From Isotricha intestinalis (taxonomy: Eukaryota; Ciliophora; Litostomatea; Vestibuliferida; Isotrichidae), in assembly GCA_023807065.1 (NCBI GenBank), contig JAJJLU010000005.1:18996-82995 (forward strand): 64,000 nt of DNA. The letters are read 5' to 3'. A program made the translations under genes and the position numbers. The notes under the pieces are model-generated. The model searched no databases and had not been told where the DNA came from. It saw nothing but the letters and a program-made list of their open reading frames with translations. Positions 20,494 to 30,309 of the stretch are shown here, in pieces. Position 1 is the stretch's first letter. Every line of letters begins with the position of its first letter.

Positions 20494-23253
20494 TTAAATT
20501 AAACAATTGAATAAAAATTTTAATATTAAATGACATTCTTTAGGTATTTGTTGGCAATTTTGGAAATAGAAAAGAATATTAATAATTATACAATTAAAAT
20601 TATCAGAAAAAGTTTGATTAAATTCTTGAATAAAATCATTATAAATTGAATCACAAAAATTGAGTAATTTTATTGGTGAATAAATTTTACTTTTAATCTC
20701 TTTTTCATTTTCCAAATTCTGAAAATTTAAAGAAAAGTCTTCTTCTAAATCTTTATTAGTATATATAGCTTGTGCAATTCCAATAATATAATTAATTGGT
20801 TTATTAACTTTTAATTTATTTTGTTGAATAGTTAAATTAAATAATTTATCAATATCATCATTATTAATTTGTTGGTAATCATTATTATTATAATTTTCAA
20901 TGTTATCTAATTCTTTATAATATAAACTTAAAATTTCTTCAATTAAATTTAAAAGATAATGATTAGGTAAAATTTTTCTTGTTGATAAATGTTCAAATAT
21001 TTCAATAAAAGAAAGAGCTTTTGATAATAAAGAATAATTTTTATTTTTTAATTGTTTTAAACATAAATTATAATACACATATATTATTCTATAAATATAT
21101 TTTCTTAAAGAAACTTTTAATAAAGATAATATTTTAATTATATCATTTTTAATAATATCAATATCATATTTTTCAATAAAACAAATAAATACATTTAATA
21201 CACACATTACTATTGTTTCAGGTAATTCTAATATTTTATTTTCAATACAATAACTTTCTATTAAATCAGGAATTTTATTTTCTTTAATTATTATATAAGG
21301 AGGAAAATTTTTAATTTTTAAAGAAGGAAAAATTTCTTCAATTTTTTCTTTTTTTAAATTATCAATTAAATGAATATATTTTGATAAGATAGAAGAATCT
21401 AATTCAATTCTATTATATTTATAAGTTATTGGTGTTTTTGAATTTTCTATTTTTTTTTCTATAAATTCAGAATTTAATTCATTAGCAAAAAATTCTTGTA
21501 AATTTTCTTTATAATACAAATAAAAATTATAAAAATTAATTTCAGTTTCAATATTAAATTCTTTATGAATATTATATAAAATATCAAATAAACCTATATA
21601 ATCAATAATAATATCTTCTTTTAAATTTTTTAAAATAATTAATTCATCAATTAAAATATAAATAGTTTCTAACATATCTAATTTACTGTTTCCACAAATA
21701 TAATTAATATAAGTATCAAATTTTAAAGATTCTAAAAAATATTGTATAAAAATTTCTTCTTTATTATTTAAACCTAATTCTCTTAAATTATTTTCTTTAT
21801 TATTTAATTCTATTTCTATTTTACTTTTATCAAATTCATAATATTTTCCTTCAATATTAGGTTTATCTAATTTTTTAATAGATATTAAAGGATAAACTAA
21901 AACAAAGACATTAATATAAAATTCAAAAAATATATTTTGAATTTTTTTATTTAATTCAATCACATTATTACTTTCTTGAAAGAAAAAATCAGAATTTCTT
22001 ATTTTTTCAGAAGTCATTTTTTCTAAAATTTCCTTTAAATTAATATAAATATTTGTAATACATTTTTCTAATCTTCCATTTAAATTTTTTTTCTTAAGAA
22101 TAGAATTTAAATAATTATATAATTCCTTTAAATTATTATCTTTATTTTTAGAATCAAAACAATAAATTTCTGCATTATTAAGATCAAGACTAAAATGAGG
22201 AGTTGCAGGTAAAAGTTTTTCATATTTATTATTATAATATAAATTAAATCCTAAAATATTTGAATTTGGTCTTCCAATTAAATTAGAATCATCATTTTTT
22301 AATTCTGATAATCCCGCAGAAACAATTGACCAATTATACATTGTATCTAAAGGAAAATTAAAATTTGTTAAAACTAATATAAATATATTTAATATTTCTA
22401 ACTCAGTACAAAAAACATTTATTTGCTTTTCTAATAAGATTAATAAAAATACTTTTATTATATTATCTGGTGTTAACATTGCAACTATTTTACATATATT
22501 AATATCGTAAAATGGATATCCTGATATTTGTTTTATTTTAAGACATTTTTGGTTTTGTAAATTATAAAATTGATTTTCATTTTTTATTAAAGAATATTCA
22601 TATAAAGTATGATAACAAAAGAAACATAATGATTCATTTGAATAAATTGGTGCTGGAATATAATTTAAAATATTATATATTTGTATTTCTAAAGGAATTT
22701 CAATATCATTAATATTAAATTGCTCTTTTATTTCTTTTGATAATTGATTAAATAAACCAAATAATTGATATTGAGATAATATTACAAAAAATTTAGGTAT
22801 GAATATTTTTATTTTTTTATATTTTTTTATTTCATAAAAATTATAACAATAAGCATTAAATGATAATTTTAAATTTTCTATTGTTGAATTTGTTTGAAAG
22901 ATATAATTCCTATTTTTATTTTCTATATTATTATTATTTGTTTCTTCTGAATAATAAAAGATTGGAGGAGAAGGTAATAAATATTTTATTAACAAATTTA
23001 AAGAAATTATTTCATATTTAAAATCTGAAGATATTATACTTAATATTGAAGGATATGTTTTAATTTGAAAAGGAATTAAATTTTCATTATTATCAACTGT
23101 AGGAAAATCTAATTTAGAATAAGAATTTGTTTCTATAATTTTAGTAACTTCTTTGTTTATAAAAGAATTTTCATATCCAACAATTAAAAATAATTCAATT
23201 AAATTATGTGAAAAACCACAAAAAGAATATCTTTTAATTTCATTATTAAACAT
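20494..23253 (-). CDS. DENN domain protein (putative Rab GEF)
   Basis: 919 residues. The N-terminus (FCGFSHNLIELFLIVGYENS) and FVILSQYQLFGLFNQLSKEI correspond to the uDENN module. The central DENN core carries IFNILNY-like strands, then NIIKVFLLILLEKQINVFC and a long helical stretch ending FPLDTMYNWSIVSAGLSEL. The remaining 500 residues are helical, with no domain that I recognise. DENN proteins exchange nucleotide on Rab GTPases in membrane traffic; which Rab is not readable here. The gene is divergent from the calmodulin-like gene with only 71 bp between start codons. Confidence 0.75.
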   Translation of the reverse strand: MFNNEIKRYSFCGFSHNLIELFLIVGYENSFINKEVTKIIETNSYSKLDFPTVDNNENLIPFQIKTYPSILSIISSDFKYEIISLNLLIKYLLPSPPIFYYSEETNNNNIENKNRNYIFQTNSTIENLKLSFNAYCYNFYEIKKYKKIKIFIPKFFVILSQYQLFGLFNQLSKEIKEQFNINDIEIPLEIQIYNILNYIPAPIYSNESLCFFCYHTLYEYSLIKNENQFYNLQNQKCLKIKQISGYPFYDINICKIVAMLTPDNIIKVFLLILLEKQINVFCTELEILNIFILVLTNFNFPLDTMYNWSIVSAGLSELKNDDSNLIGRPNSNILGFNLYYNNKYEKLLPATPHFSLDLNNAEIYCFDSKNKDNNLKELYNYLNSILKKKNLNGRLEKCITNIYINLKEILEKMTSEKIRNSDFFFQESNNVIELNKKIQNIFFEFYINVFVLVYPLISIKKLDKPNIEGKYYEFDKSKIEIELNNKENNLRELGLNNKEEIFIQYFLESLKFDTYINYICGNSKLDMLETIYILIDELIILKNLKEDIIIDYIGLFDILYNIHKEFNIETEINFYNFYLYYKENLQEFFANELNSEFIEKKIENSKTPITYKYNRIELDSSILSKYIHLIDNLKKEKIEEIFPSLKIKNFPPYIIIKENKIPDLIESYCIENKILELPETIVMCVLNVFICFIEKYDIDIIKNDIIKILSLLKVSLRKYIYRIIYVYYNLCLKQLKNKNYSLLSKALSFIEIFEHLSTRKILPNHYLLNLIEEILSLYYKELDNIENYNNNDYQQINNDDIDKLFNLTIQQNKLKVNKPINYIIGIAQAIYTNKDLEEDFSLNFQNLENEKEIKSKIYSPIKLLNFCDSIYNDFIQEFNQTFSDNFNCIIINILFYFQNCQQIPKECHLILKFLFNCLI

Positions 23254-23324
23254 AAATATAAAAAAAATTTCGAAAAAATAAATTTATTATTCTTTAAAAA
23301 AATAAATTTTAATAACTTAAAAAA

Positions 23325-23792
23325 ATGTCATGGAAATTAACAATGCAAGAAATAAATGATTACAAAGCAGTATTTGCAGTATGTGACAAAGATCATGATG
23401 GAAAAATAAGTGCAACAGAAATGGGAGGAGTGATGAGAACTTTAGGAAAAAATTTCAGTGATAAAGAATTTAATGAAATAATTGATAAAATAGAAAATGA
23501 AGGAGATGGATTTGTTGAATTAGATAAATTTTTAACTTTAATGGCTGATATTAAAACTGATGATAATGAATTAAGAGAAGAACAAAGTAATTTAATTAAT
23601 GCTTTTAAATATTTTGATAGAGATAGAACTGGGTTTATTGATTATAATGAATTTAAACATATTTTAACTACGGTTTCTGAAAAATTAACTCCTATGGAAT
23701 TAATGAAATTAGATGAATTGTGTAAATCACAAGTTGATGATAATGGAAGGTTTAGATATAAAGATTTTCTTGAGTTAATTTTATTGAGATAA
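23325..23792 (+). CDS. Calmodulin-like EF-hand protein
   Basis: 155 residues with four EF-hands and calmodulin spacing. Loop 1 (Asp21-Glu32, DKDHDGKISATE) and loop 3 (Asp98-Glu109, DRDRTGFIDYNE) keep all calcium ligands. Loop 2 (from Glu57) and loop 4 (from Gln136) have lost the first Asp and the twelfth-position Glu, so only two sites should bind calcium. That makes it a calmodulin-like protein or a centrin/light-chain relative rather than calmodulin itself. The second residues MSWKLTMQEI and the full domain count support this start. It shares a 71-bp divergent promoter gap with the DENN gene. Confidence 0.9.
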   Translation: MSWKLTMQEINDYKAVFAVCDKDHDGKISATEMGGVMRTLGKNFSDKEFNEIIDKIENEGDGFVELDKFLTLMADIKTDDNELREEQSNLINAFKYFDRDRTGFIDYNEFKHILTTVSEKLTPMELMKLDELCKSQVDDNGRFRYKDFLELILLR

Positions 23793-24160
23793 AAAAATAA
23801 ATTTTTATTTTTTTTTTAAGGAGTTTTTATTTTTTTTTTGATTAATTGATTATTATTTATTTTATTTTTTTTTTTGAGAATGAAAGCGATTTATATAATT
23901 TATTTTTTAATGAATTATATATTTATTTTTTTTAAGGAATTCATATTGGGAATTATATAGAATAAAACAAATATTTAACCAAATAAAAATAAATATAATT
24001 ATTGAAGATTATTAAAATTCTTATTTAAAAAATAATTTTAATATAAATCTAATATGAAATAATTAATTTTATGACGTAGTATATTAAAATAAATATTAAA
24101 TTTACTCATTATAAACAATTAATAGGTATTTACTTCAAAAAGAGCATTGAAAATAATAAA
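23793..24160. other. Intergenic region upstream of Not4-like gene
   Basis: Poly-T-rich 3' flank of the EF-hand gene, then an AT-rich promoter region. Searched for a missing RING exon of the next gene: no cysteine-rich open frame is present in any frame. Confidence 0.5.
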
Positions 24161-25162
24161 ATGTCAGAATCAAAATTCCAAAAAAACAATAATGAAATAA
24201 TAATAAGAAAAAATGAAAAAATAAATCTAAATATATTAACAACTCCATTAAAGCAATGTAGAATAATTCAAAAAAATTTAGTATACATAATAGGATTATC
24301 ACAAGAAATAATAAGTAAAGAAAAAGAATTAAGAAATTTTGAATATTTTGGTCAATATGGTAAAATAATAAAATTATTAATTAATAAAACTAAAACATAT
24401 AATCTAAATGGAATAAATGGACCAAGTTATTCATGTTATATAACATATTCAAATGAAACTGAATCATCAATTGCAATTTTAGCACTTAATAATGCTATAA
24501 TTAATAATCATTTAATAAAAGCTTCTTATGGTACTACAAAATATTGTATTCATTTTTTAAATAAAACTACTTGTTTAAATAAAGATTGTGTTTTTTTACA
24601 TTATTTTGCTAATGATAATGATATTTTATATAGAGATGAAATGATTAATAATAAAAATATATTTGAATATCAATATTTAATGGCTATTCAACTTAGTAAT
24701 ATTTTCAATGTGAATAAAAAATTTGAATTGGAAAATATTAAAAATCAAAAAACTATATTTCCTAATGCTTATAGTGTTTATAATAAAGATATTGTTTTAA
24801 GTTATATTAAACAAAATATGATAAATGATAAATTGTATAAATTTGAGAATTTAAATTTTGATATAAATAAAATTTACTTATCTAAAAATAAATCAAGATT
24901 TAGTTTTGTAAATGAAAAAGATAATAATATAAATTCAATATATAAAATAGAAGTTCCTATTTCTCTTCAACATTTTATTTCTGAAAATTTAAGATATTCT
25001 ATAATATGTAAAAAAGAACAAAATGAAATAATAGATTATTATTTTTCTCATTCATATGATTCAAATAATATTTGGGGTTATTTAATATCTACTTTAAATA
25101 TGTGGAAAGAATATAATAATAAATCTCTAAGAAATAAAAATGAATTTCAAAATGATAATTAA
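24161..25162 (+). CDS. Not4/CNOT4-like RNA-binding protein lacking the RING finger
   Basis: 333 residues. Residues about 33-125 match the CNOT4 RRM very closely in order: RIIQKNLVYIIGL, then EYFGQYGKIIKLLINK, then SCYITYSNETESSIAILALN and LIKASYGTTKYC. The CCCH finger directly after it (C-x8-C-x4-C-x3-H, ending CVFLHYF) is the one fused to this RRM in CNOT4. In Not4 proteins a C4C4 RING with E3 ubiquitin ligase activity precedes the RRM. Here only 32 residues precede it, with no cysteine cluster, and no upstream exon could be found. It may act in CCR4-NOT-linked mRNA control without ligase activity. The C-terminal 170 residues are not recognised. Confidence 0.8.
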   Translation: MSESKFQKNNNEIIIRKNEKINLNILTTPLKQCRIIQKNLVYIIGLSQEIISKEKELRNFEYFGQYGKIIKLLINKTKTYNLNGINGPSYSCYITYSNETESSIAILALNNAIINNHLIKASYGTTKYCIHFLNKTTCLNKDCVFLHYFANDNDILYRDEMINNKNIFEYQYLMAIQLSNIFNVNKKFELENIKNQKTIFPNAYSVYNKDIVLSYIKQNMINDKLYKFENLNFDINKIYLSKNKSRFSFVNEKDNNINSIYKIEVPISLQHFISENLRYSIICKKEQNEIIDYYFSHSYDSNNIWGYLISTLNMWKEYNNKSLRNKNEFQNDN

Positions 25163-25377
25163 GAATTCATTTAAAAATCAATTAAAATATTTTGTAAATA
25201 GTTTTTATACTTTTCATCTTTTATTTACTATATTAATACTCTTTGATTAGAATATAAGTGTATGACTTCATATGTTTACAATTATTTAATTTTAAATTAA
25301 TATTTAAAAAATCACAAAATTAATTATTTTATTTATTAAAGAATTTATTTAATTTTATTTTAAATAAATTTTTTTCT

Positions 25378-27873
25378 ATGGAAAAATTTGATATAAAAAT
25401 TTCATATAATAATGATTCTACATCTTTTCAAATAAATAAAACAGCTTCCTTAGGTAAATTAATAAAATTTATTGAAGAAAATTTTGAAGAAATAAAAAAT
25501 CAAAATTATGAAATCCTATATAATAATATGGATATAAAATTGATAAATTTATCTCAGAAATTAATTTCAATATTTAAAGATGAAGAAAATGAAATATCTT
25601 TAAATTTAATAAATGTAGAAGAACAATCAAACTCAAATTTAAAAATTAATATTATTTGTTCTTACGAAAGTAAAATAATGAATTTTTCAATAAATCCTTC
25701 TTTAACATTTCAAAAATTTAAATATAACATTTTAGCATTTTTCCCTGAATTAGATCAAGATAATTATATAATAAATTATAATGATACTGATATAACAAAT
25801 ATTTATTCAAATGATAAATTAATAAAAGATATTTTTAATATAAATTTATCTTCATCAAATTCTCTTTTAAATACAATAGAAATTAAATTAGAAAGTAAAT
25901 TAAAAACAATAATAGAATATTATAAAAGATGTTCTTTTTGTCATGATAAAAAAGCAAATAATATATGTAAAAAATGTTGTATTGCAAATTGTGATAAATG
26001 TAGTTTTCAAGATAATCATCATTTAACTAAAAATTTAAATTATATTTTAATAAGAAAATTTAAAAAATTCGAAAAAGATACTTTAAATGATATTTTAGAA
26101 AAAATAAATTTAATTAAAAGAACTAATGAGAAACTTAATAGTGATAATTTAAGTGAATTTTTATTAGAAAAAATTGAGTTAATAAATACTAAATTTATAA
26201 GTAGTAAAGATGTTATTATTAAAATTAAAGATACTCAAATGAATAATTTAAAAATAATTTTAGATAATATTATTAATAAACATCATCCTGAAGAAATTTC
26301 AACAAAATTAAATAATTTTTATAATGAAGTTTTAAATTATAAAAATAATCCTTTTTATGATTGTGAAGAATCAATGAAAAAAATAAATGAATATTTAAAA
26401 CGTTTAAATAATTTAATTTCAAATTTTGAAGAATATAAAAATATGTTAGATGAATTTGTTGAAAAATATAATAAATGTATTGATTTATGTAATAAAATAG
26501 AAAAAATTTTAGATAAAGCTTTAAATGATTTTATAAATGTTTTTAAAGGAATTTCAATAACTCAAAATTGTTCTCAATTAATGAAATTATATAATAATTC
26601 AAAAATATTAATTTATAATTATGATTCAAATCAATTTAATTTAATTGATTTTATTGATGAAGATAATAAATTTAAAAATAATTTTAATAATTTTATTCAA
26701 GTTAATTATACTTATAATAATCATCCTCAATTATTTATTATTACTGGAATGACAAGTGATGATTTTTTTATTTATGATAATCCTACTAATGAAATGAAAT
26801 ATATTGGAAGTTTAAAATATTCACATTATTGGTATCCTAATTTAATTCCTTTTAGAAAAAATTTTGATAATAAAAGCCAATTATTCTTATTTTGCTTAAG
26901 TGGATCTTATACTAATAAATGTGAAGTTTTAGTTTTTAAAGAAGAAATTATTAATGATAAAGAAGAAGAAAAAAAAGAAGAAGAAAAAAAAGAAGAAGAG
27001 AAAAAAGAAGAAGAAAAAAAAGAAGAAGAAAAAAAAGATGAAGAAATAAAGGAAGAAGAAAAGAAAGAAGAAGAAAAAAAAGAAGAAGATTTAGGTGTAA
27101 TAGAAAATAAAGATGGAATAAGTGGAGTAGAAGCAGTAGAAAAAGCATTAAAAGAAATGAATTTTGAAGAAGAGAAAAAAGAAGAAAATAAAGAAAATAA
27201 TAATAATAACAATAATAATAATAATAATAATGAAAATAATAATAACAATGATAATAATAATAATAATGCAAACAATAATAATGAAAATCTTGAAAATAAA
27301 GAATTAGAAAATAAAACTTTTAAATTAGAATGGAAAGAAATTCCAAATACAAAAATAAATCACGGTCAATCAATATCATTTATATTAAATAACAAATATT
27401 TATATCTTTTATTTGGTTATGATTCAAAATTAAATCAAATAAATATAATAGAAAGATTAAATATCGAAGATATAAATTCTTTATTGATTGAAAACGGAGA
27501 AGCTAAATCTAATTGGGAAAATATTGAATATAAAAATCCAAATAATATTCCTAATGAAATTTATTATAGTTCTATTTTAAAAATAAATGATAATAAAATT
27601 TTACTTTTAGGAGGTTTAAAAGATAAAAATGAAGTTAATGGATTATATAAATTTGATGCAAATGAAAATTCTATTTTAAAATTTGAAAGTAAAATTAATA
27701 TTGAAAATGTTAAATTTGTTAATGAAAAAAATTTTATTTTGTTAAATCAAGATAAATCAAATGAAGATAAAGATAAAAAAGAATTTGGTATTATTGATAT
27801 TAATAATACAATTCATTTAATTTCAGAAAAAAAATTAAATTATAGAGCTACAATATTTAAACAAACTGAATAA
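25378..27873 (+). CDS. B-box zinc-finger protein with kelch-like propeller
   Basis: 831 residues. The N-terminus has two ubiquitin-like (beta-grasp) segments by pattern, about residues 1-80 and 95-165. A B-box zinc finger spans about 185-222 (CSFCHDKKANNICKKCC, then CDKC and a paired HH). A long coiled coil follows to about 390. Kelch-type blades then appear, such as LYLLFGYDSKLNQ and ILLLGGLKDKNEV, split by an insert of lysine/glutamate repeats and polyasparagine (residues about 525-640). The order B-box, coiled coil, propeller is TRIM-like but without a RING. Such proteins are numerous in ciliates; the target is unknown. Confidence 0.7.
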   Translation: MEKFDIKISYNNDSTSFQINKTASLGKLIKFIEENFEEIKNQNYEILYNNMDIKLINLSQKLISIFKDEENEISLNLINVEEQSNSNLKINIICSYESKIMNFSINPSLTFQKFKYNILAFFPELDQDNYIINYNDTDITNIYSNDKLIKDIFNINLSSSNSLLNTIEIKLESKLKTIIEYYKRCSFCHDKKANNICKKCCIANCDKCSFQDNHHLTKNLNYILIRKFKKFEKDTLNDILEKINLIKRTNEKLNSDNLSEFLLEKIELINTKFISSKDVIIKIKDTQMNNLKIILDNIINKHHPEEISTKLNNFYNEVLNYKNNPFYDCEESMKKINEYLKRLNNLISNFEEYKNMLDEFVEKYNKCIDLCNKIEKILDKALNDFINVFKGISITQNCSQLMKLYNNSKILIYNYDSNQFNLIDFIDEDNKFKNNFNNFIQVNYTYNNHPQLFIITGMTSDDFFIYDNPTNEMKYIGSLKYSHYWYPNLIPFRKNFDNKSQLFLFCLSGSYTNKCEVLVFKEEIINDKEEEKKEEEKKEEEKKEEEKKEEEKKDEEIKEEEKKEEEKKEEDLGVIENKDGISGVEAVEKALKEMNFEEEKKEENKENNNNNNNNNNNNENNNNNDNNNNNANNNNENLENKELENKTFKLEWKEIPNTKINHGQSISFILNNKYLYLLFGYDSKLNQINIIERLNIEDINSLLIENGEAKSNWENIEYKNPNNIPNEIYYSSILKINDNKILLLGGLKDKNEVNGLYKFDANENSILKFESKINIENVKFVNEKNFILLNQDKSNEDKDKKEFGIIDINNTIHLISEKKLNYRATIFKQTE
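26953..27290. repeat. Low-complexity (KEEEKKEEE)n and polyasparagine tract
   Basis: Tandem GAAGAAGAAAAAAAA-type units encode about 45 residues of K/E repeats. AAT/AAC runs for polyasparagine follow from about 27196. The tract lies inside the B-box/kelch gene between blades, and probably varies in length between alleles. Confidence 0.9.
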
Positions 27874-28049
27874 AATATTATTTAATTTTTTAAATGAAAT
27901 TTATTTAAATTTAAAAATAAAAGTTTTTGAAACCTAAAAAAAATTATATAAATAATTAATATAAATAATAATAGATAAATATAAAAAATTAACTTTTTCA
28001 CTAAAAAAAATTAAAAAGATTAATAAAAAAAATATATATTTAAAATAAA

Positions 28050-28574
28050 ATGATAACAAGCCCATATGTTTTAGGAGATTTTATGTCTCATCAATCAAAC
28101 ATAACAGATAAATTAATATATAACAATTTACAAGAATATACATATTTCATAAAATTTACATTATATTTTTCCATATTTCAAATTATAACATTTACAGGAT
28201 TTAATTTATTTACTTTTATACCTTTATTATCTTTAATAGGACTTTCAATTTTTCTTTTATTAAATCTAAAAGAAGAAAAAATTGATAGTGATAATGATTA
28301 TTCTTCAACTAATGATATTATTGGAATTGGATTTACTGTTTCCATTTTATGTATTATTGTTTCTCTTATTGATATTTTTCTTGTTTTATTTATTTCAAGA
28401 CATCAAATTTCTTTTCTTTGGAATTTAAATAATAAATTTGAAAATAGATTTGCACTTTTTAGTTGTTTTATTGTCTTTAGTAGATTATTTATTAGTTTTA
28501 TTCATATGATTTGGATGAAAAATCTTTCAGAAAAAACTAATACTTTTAGTATGGTTAATAAAACTTCAAGTTAA
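28050..28574 (+). CDS. Small four-helix membrane protein, unknown
   Basis: 174 residues with four predicted membrane helices at about 36-55, 58-74, 91-118 and 134-153 (for example ISFLWNLNN marks the loop between the last two). The start follows AATAAA and the frame closes upstream. No family is recognised. The tetraspan layout with short loops could fit a sorting or channel-accessory protein, but nothing specific can be claimed. Confidence 0.6.
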   Translation: MITSPYVLGDFMSHQSNITDKLIYNNLQEYTYFIKFTLYFSIFQIITFTGFNLFTFIPLLSLIGLSIFLLLNLKEEKIDSDNDYSSTNDIIGIGFTVSILCIIVSLIDIFLVLFISRHQISFLWNLNNKFENRFALFSCFIVFSRLFISFIHMIWMKNLSEKTNTFSMVNKTSS

Positions 28575-28715
28575 TAAATTATTTAAATAACATTTAAAAA
28601 AAACAAATTTTTTAAATTAAAATTCTTAACATAATAAACAATTAAATAATAATAAATTTTGATAACAACTTATTTTACATTAAAATACTTAAAAAAATAT
28701 ATATATATATATTAC

Positions 28716-30050
28716 CTACCTTTTTAAATTTTTTCTAAACATTTCTGCCATTCCTTTAACAAAAGCAAAAGCTTCAGGTTGTAAATCATTTTTACATTCA
28801 TTAACAACAAAGAAAGAAAAACCTCTTTGTACATTTTCAAAAAAATGACCTTTATTTCCAATAATATGAATAATATGAAGAAGATTAGCTCTTTTTAATA
28901 CAAAAGTAATTTTATTATTTTGAGAATAATCAATAGCTTTTTTTCCACTATTACTTAAAGTGAAAGGATTAGCATAGAATAATAATAAATAAATAATAGC
29001 TTCAAAATTATTATTAATAACAGCTAAATGTAAAGAAGTTTTTCCTAAGAAATCTTTTGCTTCAATATCTGCTCCGTAGTTTATTATTTTTGGTATTATT
29101 TGATATAAATTTCTCATTGAAGACCAATGAAGTGGTGTTCTTTTAAATATATCATAATCTAATGAACATGATTTATTTTCATCTAATATTTTTTCTGCTA
29201 ATATTCTATTATTTTCTTTTATTTGAAATAATAAATTTTTCGTTTCTGGATTTGAAAAAGAATAATTTTTTAATTTATATTCTGAATAAAATTCTTTTAT
29301 TGTTATTTTTAATCTTTTAAAATGTAATGCTGCTTTTGATATTGAATTTTTAAATTTGGAATATAATAATTTTTTAGAATTTATATTTTTTGTTTTTTTT
29401 TCAGTTTTTTCCATTTTTTCGATTTCTTCTTTTATTTCTTTTTTTATTTTAAATACTTTTAATGATTTAAAATTTTCTTTTTCTTTTTTTTTTATTACAT
29501 TATCTTCTTTATCTCCATAATAACGATATTTTTCAGAAAATTTTTTATTATTTATTACACTAAAAGGAGAAAGAAAAAATTTTTCATTTTCTCTTTTTAA
29601 ATTATCTATTAAAATTTTATTATAATTTGTTACTATTGAAGGTAAACCAGTAAATTTTTTACATGAAAAATTTCGTTTATTTACTATAAAAGGATATTTA
29701 TTTTTTATTATTATTTTTCTTATTATCTTTTTATTACTTCTTTCACTTTTATATTCTTCTGAAAATAAAGTACTGTTAAAAGTAGAAAAATTTCCTTTTA
29801 TTTTTAAATTTATTGTATTTAAGGAATTTAAATTATTGTTTCTTCCTTTAATTTTTATTTGAGTTTTATTTAAATTGTTAAAATTTAACTTCTTTATTAT
29901 TGGTGATGTGTTTATTTTTGAATTTTCTTTTATTGTTTTACAAGAAAATGATTTTATGTTCATTTTGTTTTTCCCTGATTCTATTCTACAATTATCTAAT
30001 TCTTCTGTTTTGTTTTGTTTTTGAATATTTAATGTTGATGATTCTTTCAT
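28716..30050 (-). CDS. Ankyrin-repeat protein
   Basis: 444 residues. The first 270 are basic and disordered. Residues about 295-385 hold three ankyrin repeats, the clearest being FKRTPLHWSSMRNLYQIIPK, DFLGKTSLHLAVINNNFEAI and SGKKAIDYSQNNK. The C-terminus (about 395-440) is short and conserved-looking (GHFFENVQRGFSFFVVNE). Ends in TAG. That stop overlaps a possible donor (GTAGGTAATAT) with a TTTTTTTAAG acceptor 28-35 nt on, so a short extra exon is possible but not required. Function unknown, presumably protein binding. Confidence 0.75.
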   Translation of the reverse strand: MKESSTLNIQKQNKTEELDNCRIESGKNKMNIKSFSCKTIKENSKINTSPIIKKLNFNNLNKTQIKIKGRNNNLNSLNTINLKIKGNFSTFNSTLFSEEYKSERSNKKIIRKIIIKNKYPFIVNKRNFSCKKFTGLPSIVTNYNKILIDNLKRENEKFFLSPFSVINNKKFSEKYRYYGDKEDNVIKKKEKENFKSLKVFKIKKEIKEEIEKMEKTEKKTKNINSKKLLYSKFKNSISKAALHFKRLKITIKEFYSEYKLKNYSFSNPETKNLLFQIKENNRILAEKILDENKSCSLDYDIFKRTPLHWSSMRNLYQIIPKIINYGADIEAKDFLGKTSLHLAVINNNFEAIIYLLLFYANPFTLSNSGKKAIDYSQNNKITFVLKRANLLHIIHIIGNKGHFFENVQRGFSFFVVNECKNDLQPEAFAFVKGMAEMFRKNLKR

Positions 30051-30309
30051 ATATTTTTATTTTTTTATCATTTAATAACTTTAAAAAAAATATATCAAAT
30101 AAATAAACATAAATAATATTAATTGTATAAAAAAATAAAAAATTATTTAAAAAAATCCAATAAAAATATAAAATTTTAATATTAATCAATATTTTTTTTA
30201 TTTTTATTTCAAAAGATTAAGATTTTAATTATTATTTTTATTTTAATTCCTATAATTATGATAATAATGATTATTATTATATTGTTTATATTTTATATGA
30301 AGCTTTTTT

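Noticed and set aside
26907..27275. Long minus-strand frames opposite the B-box/kelch gene.
   Set aside because: They are antisense shadows of the K/E and Asn repeat tract and encode only Ser/Phe/Leu runs.
28686..28715. An (AT)n run near 28700 as a microsatellite of interest.
   Set aside because: Short and ordinary in this base composition; may simply be the tail of a non-coding flank.
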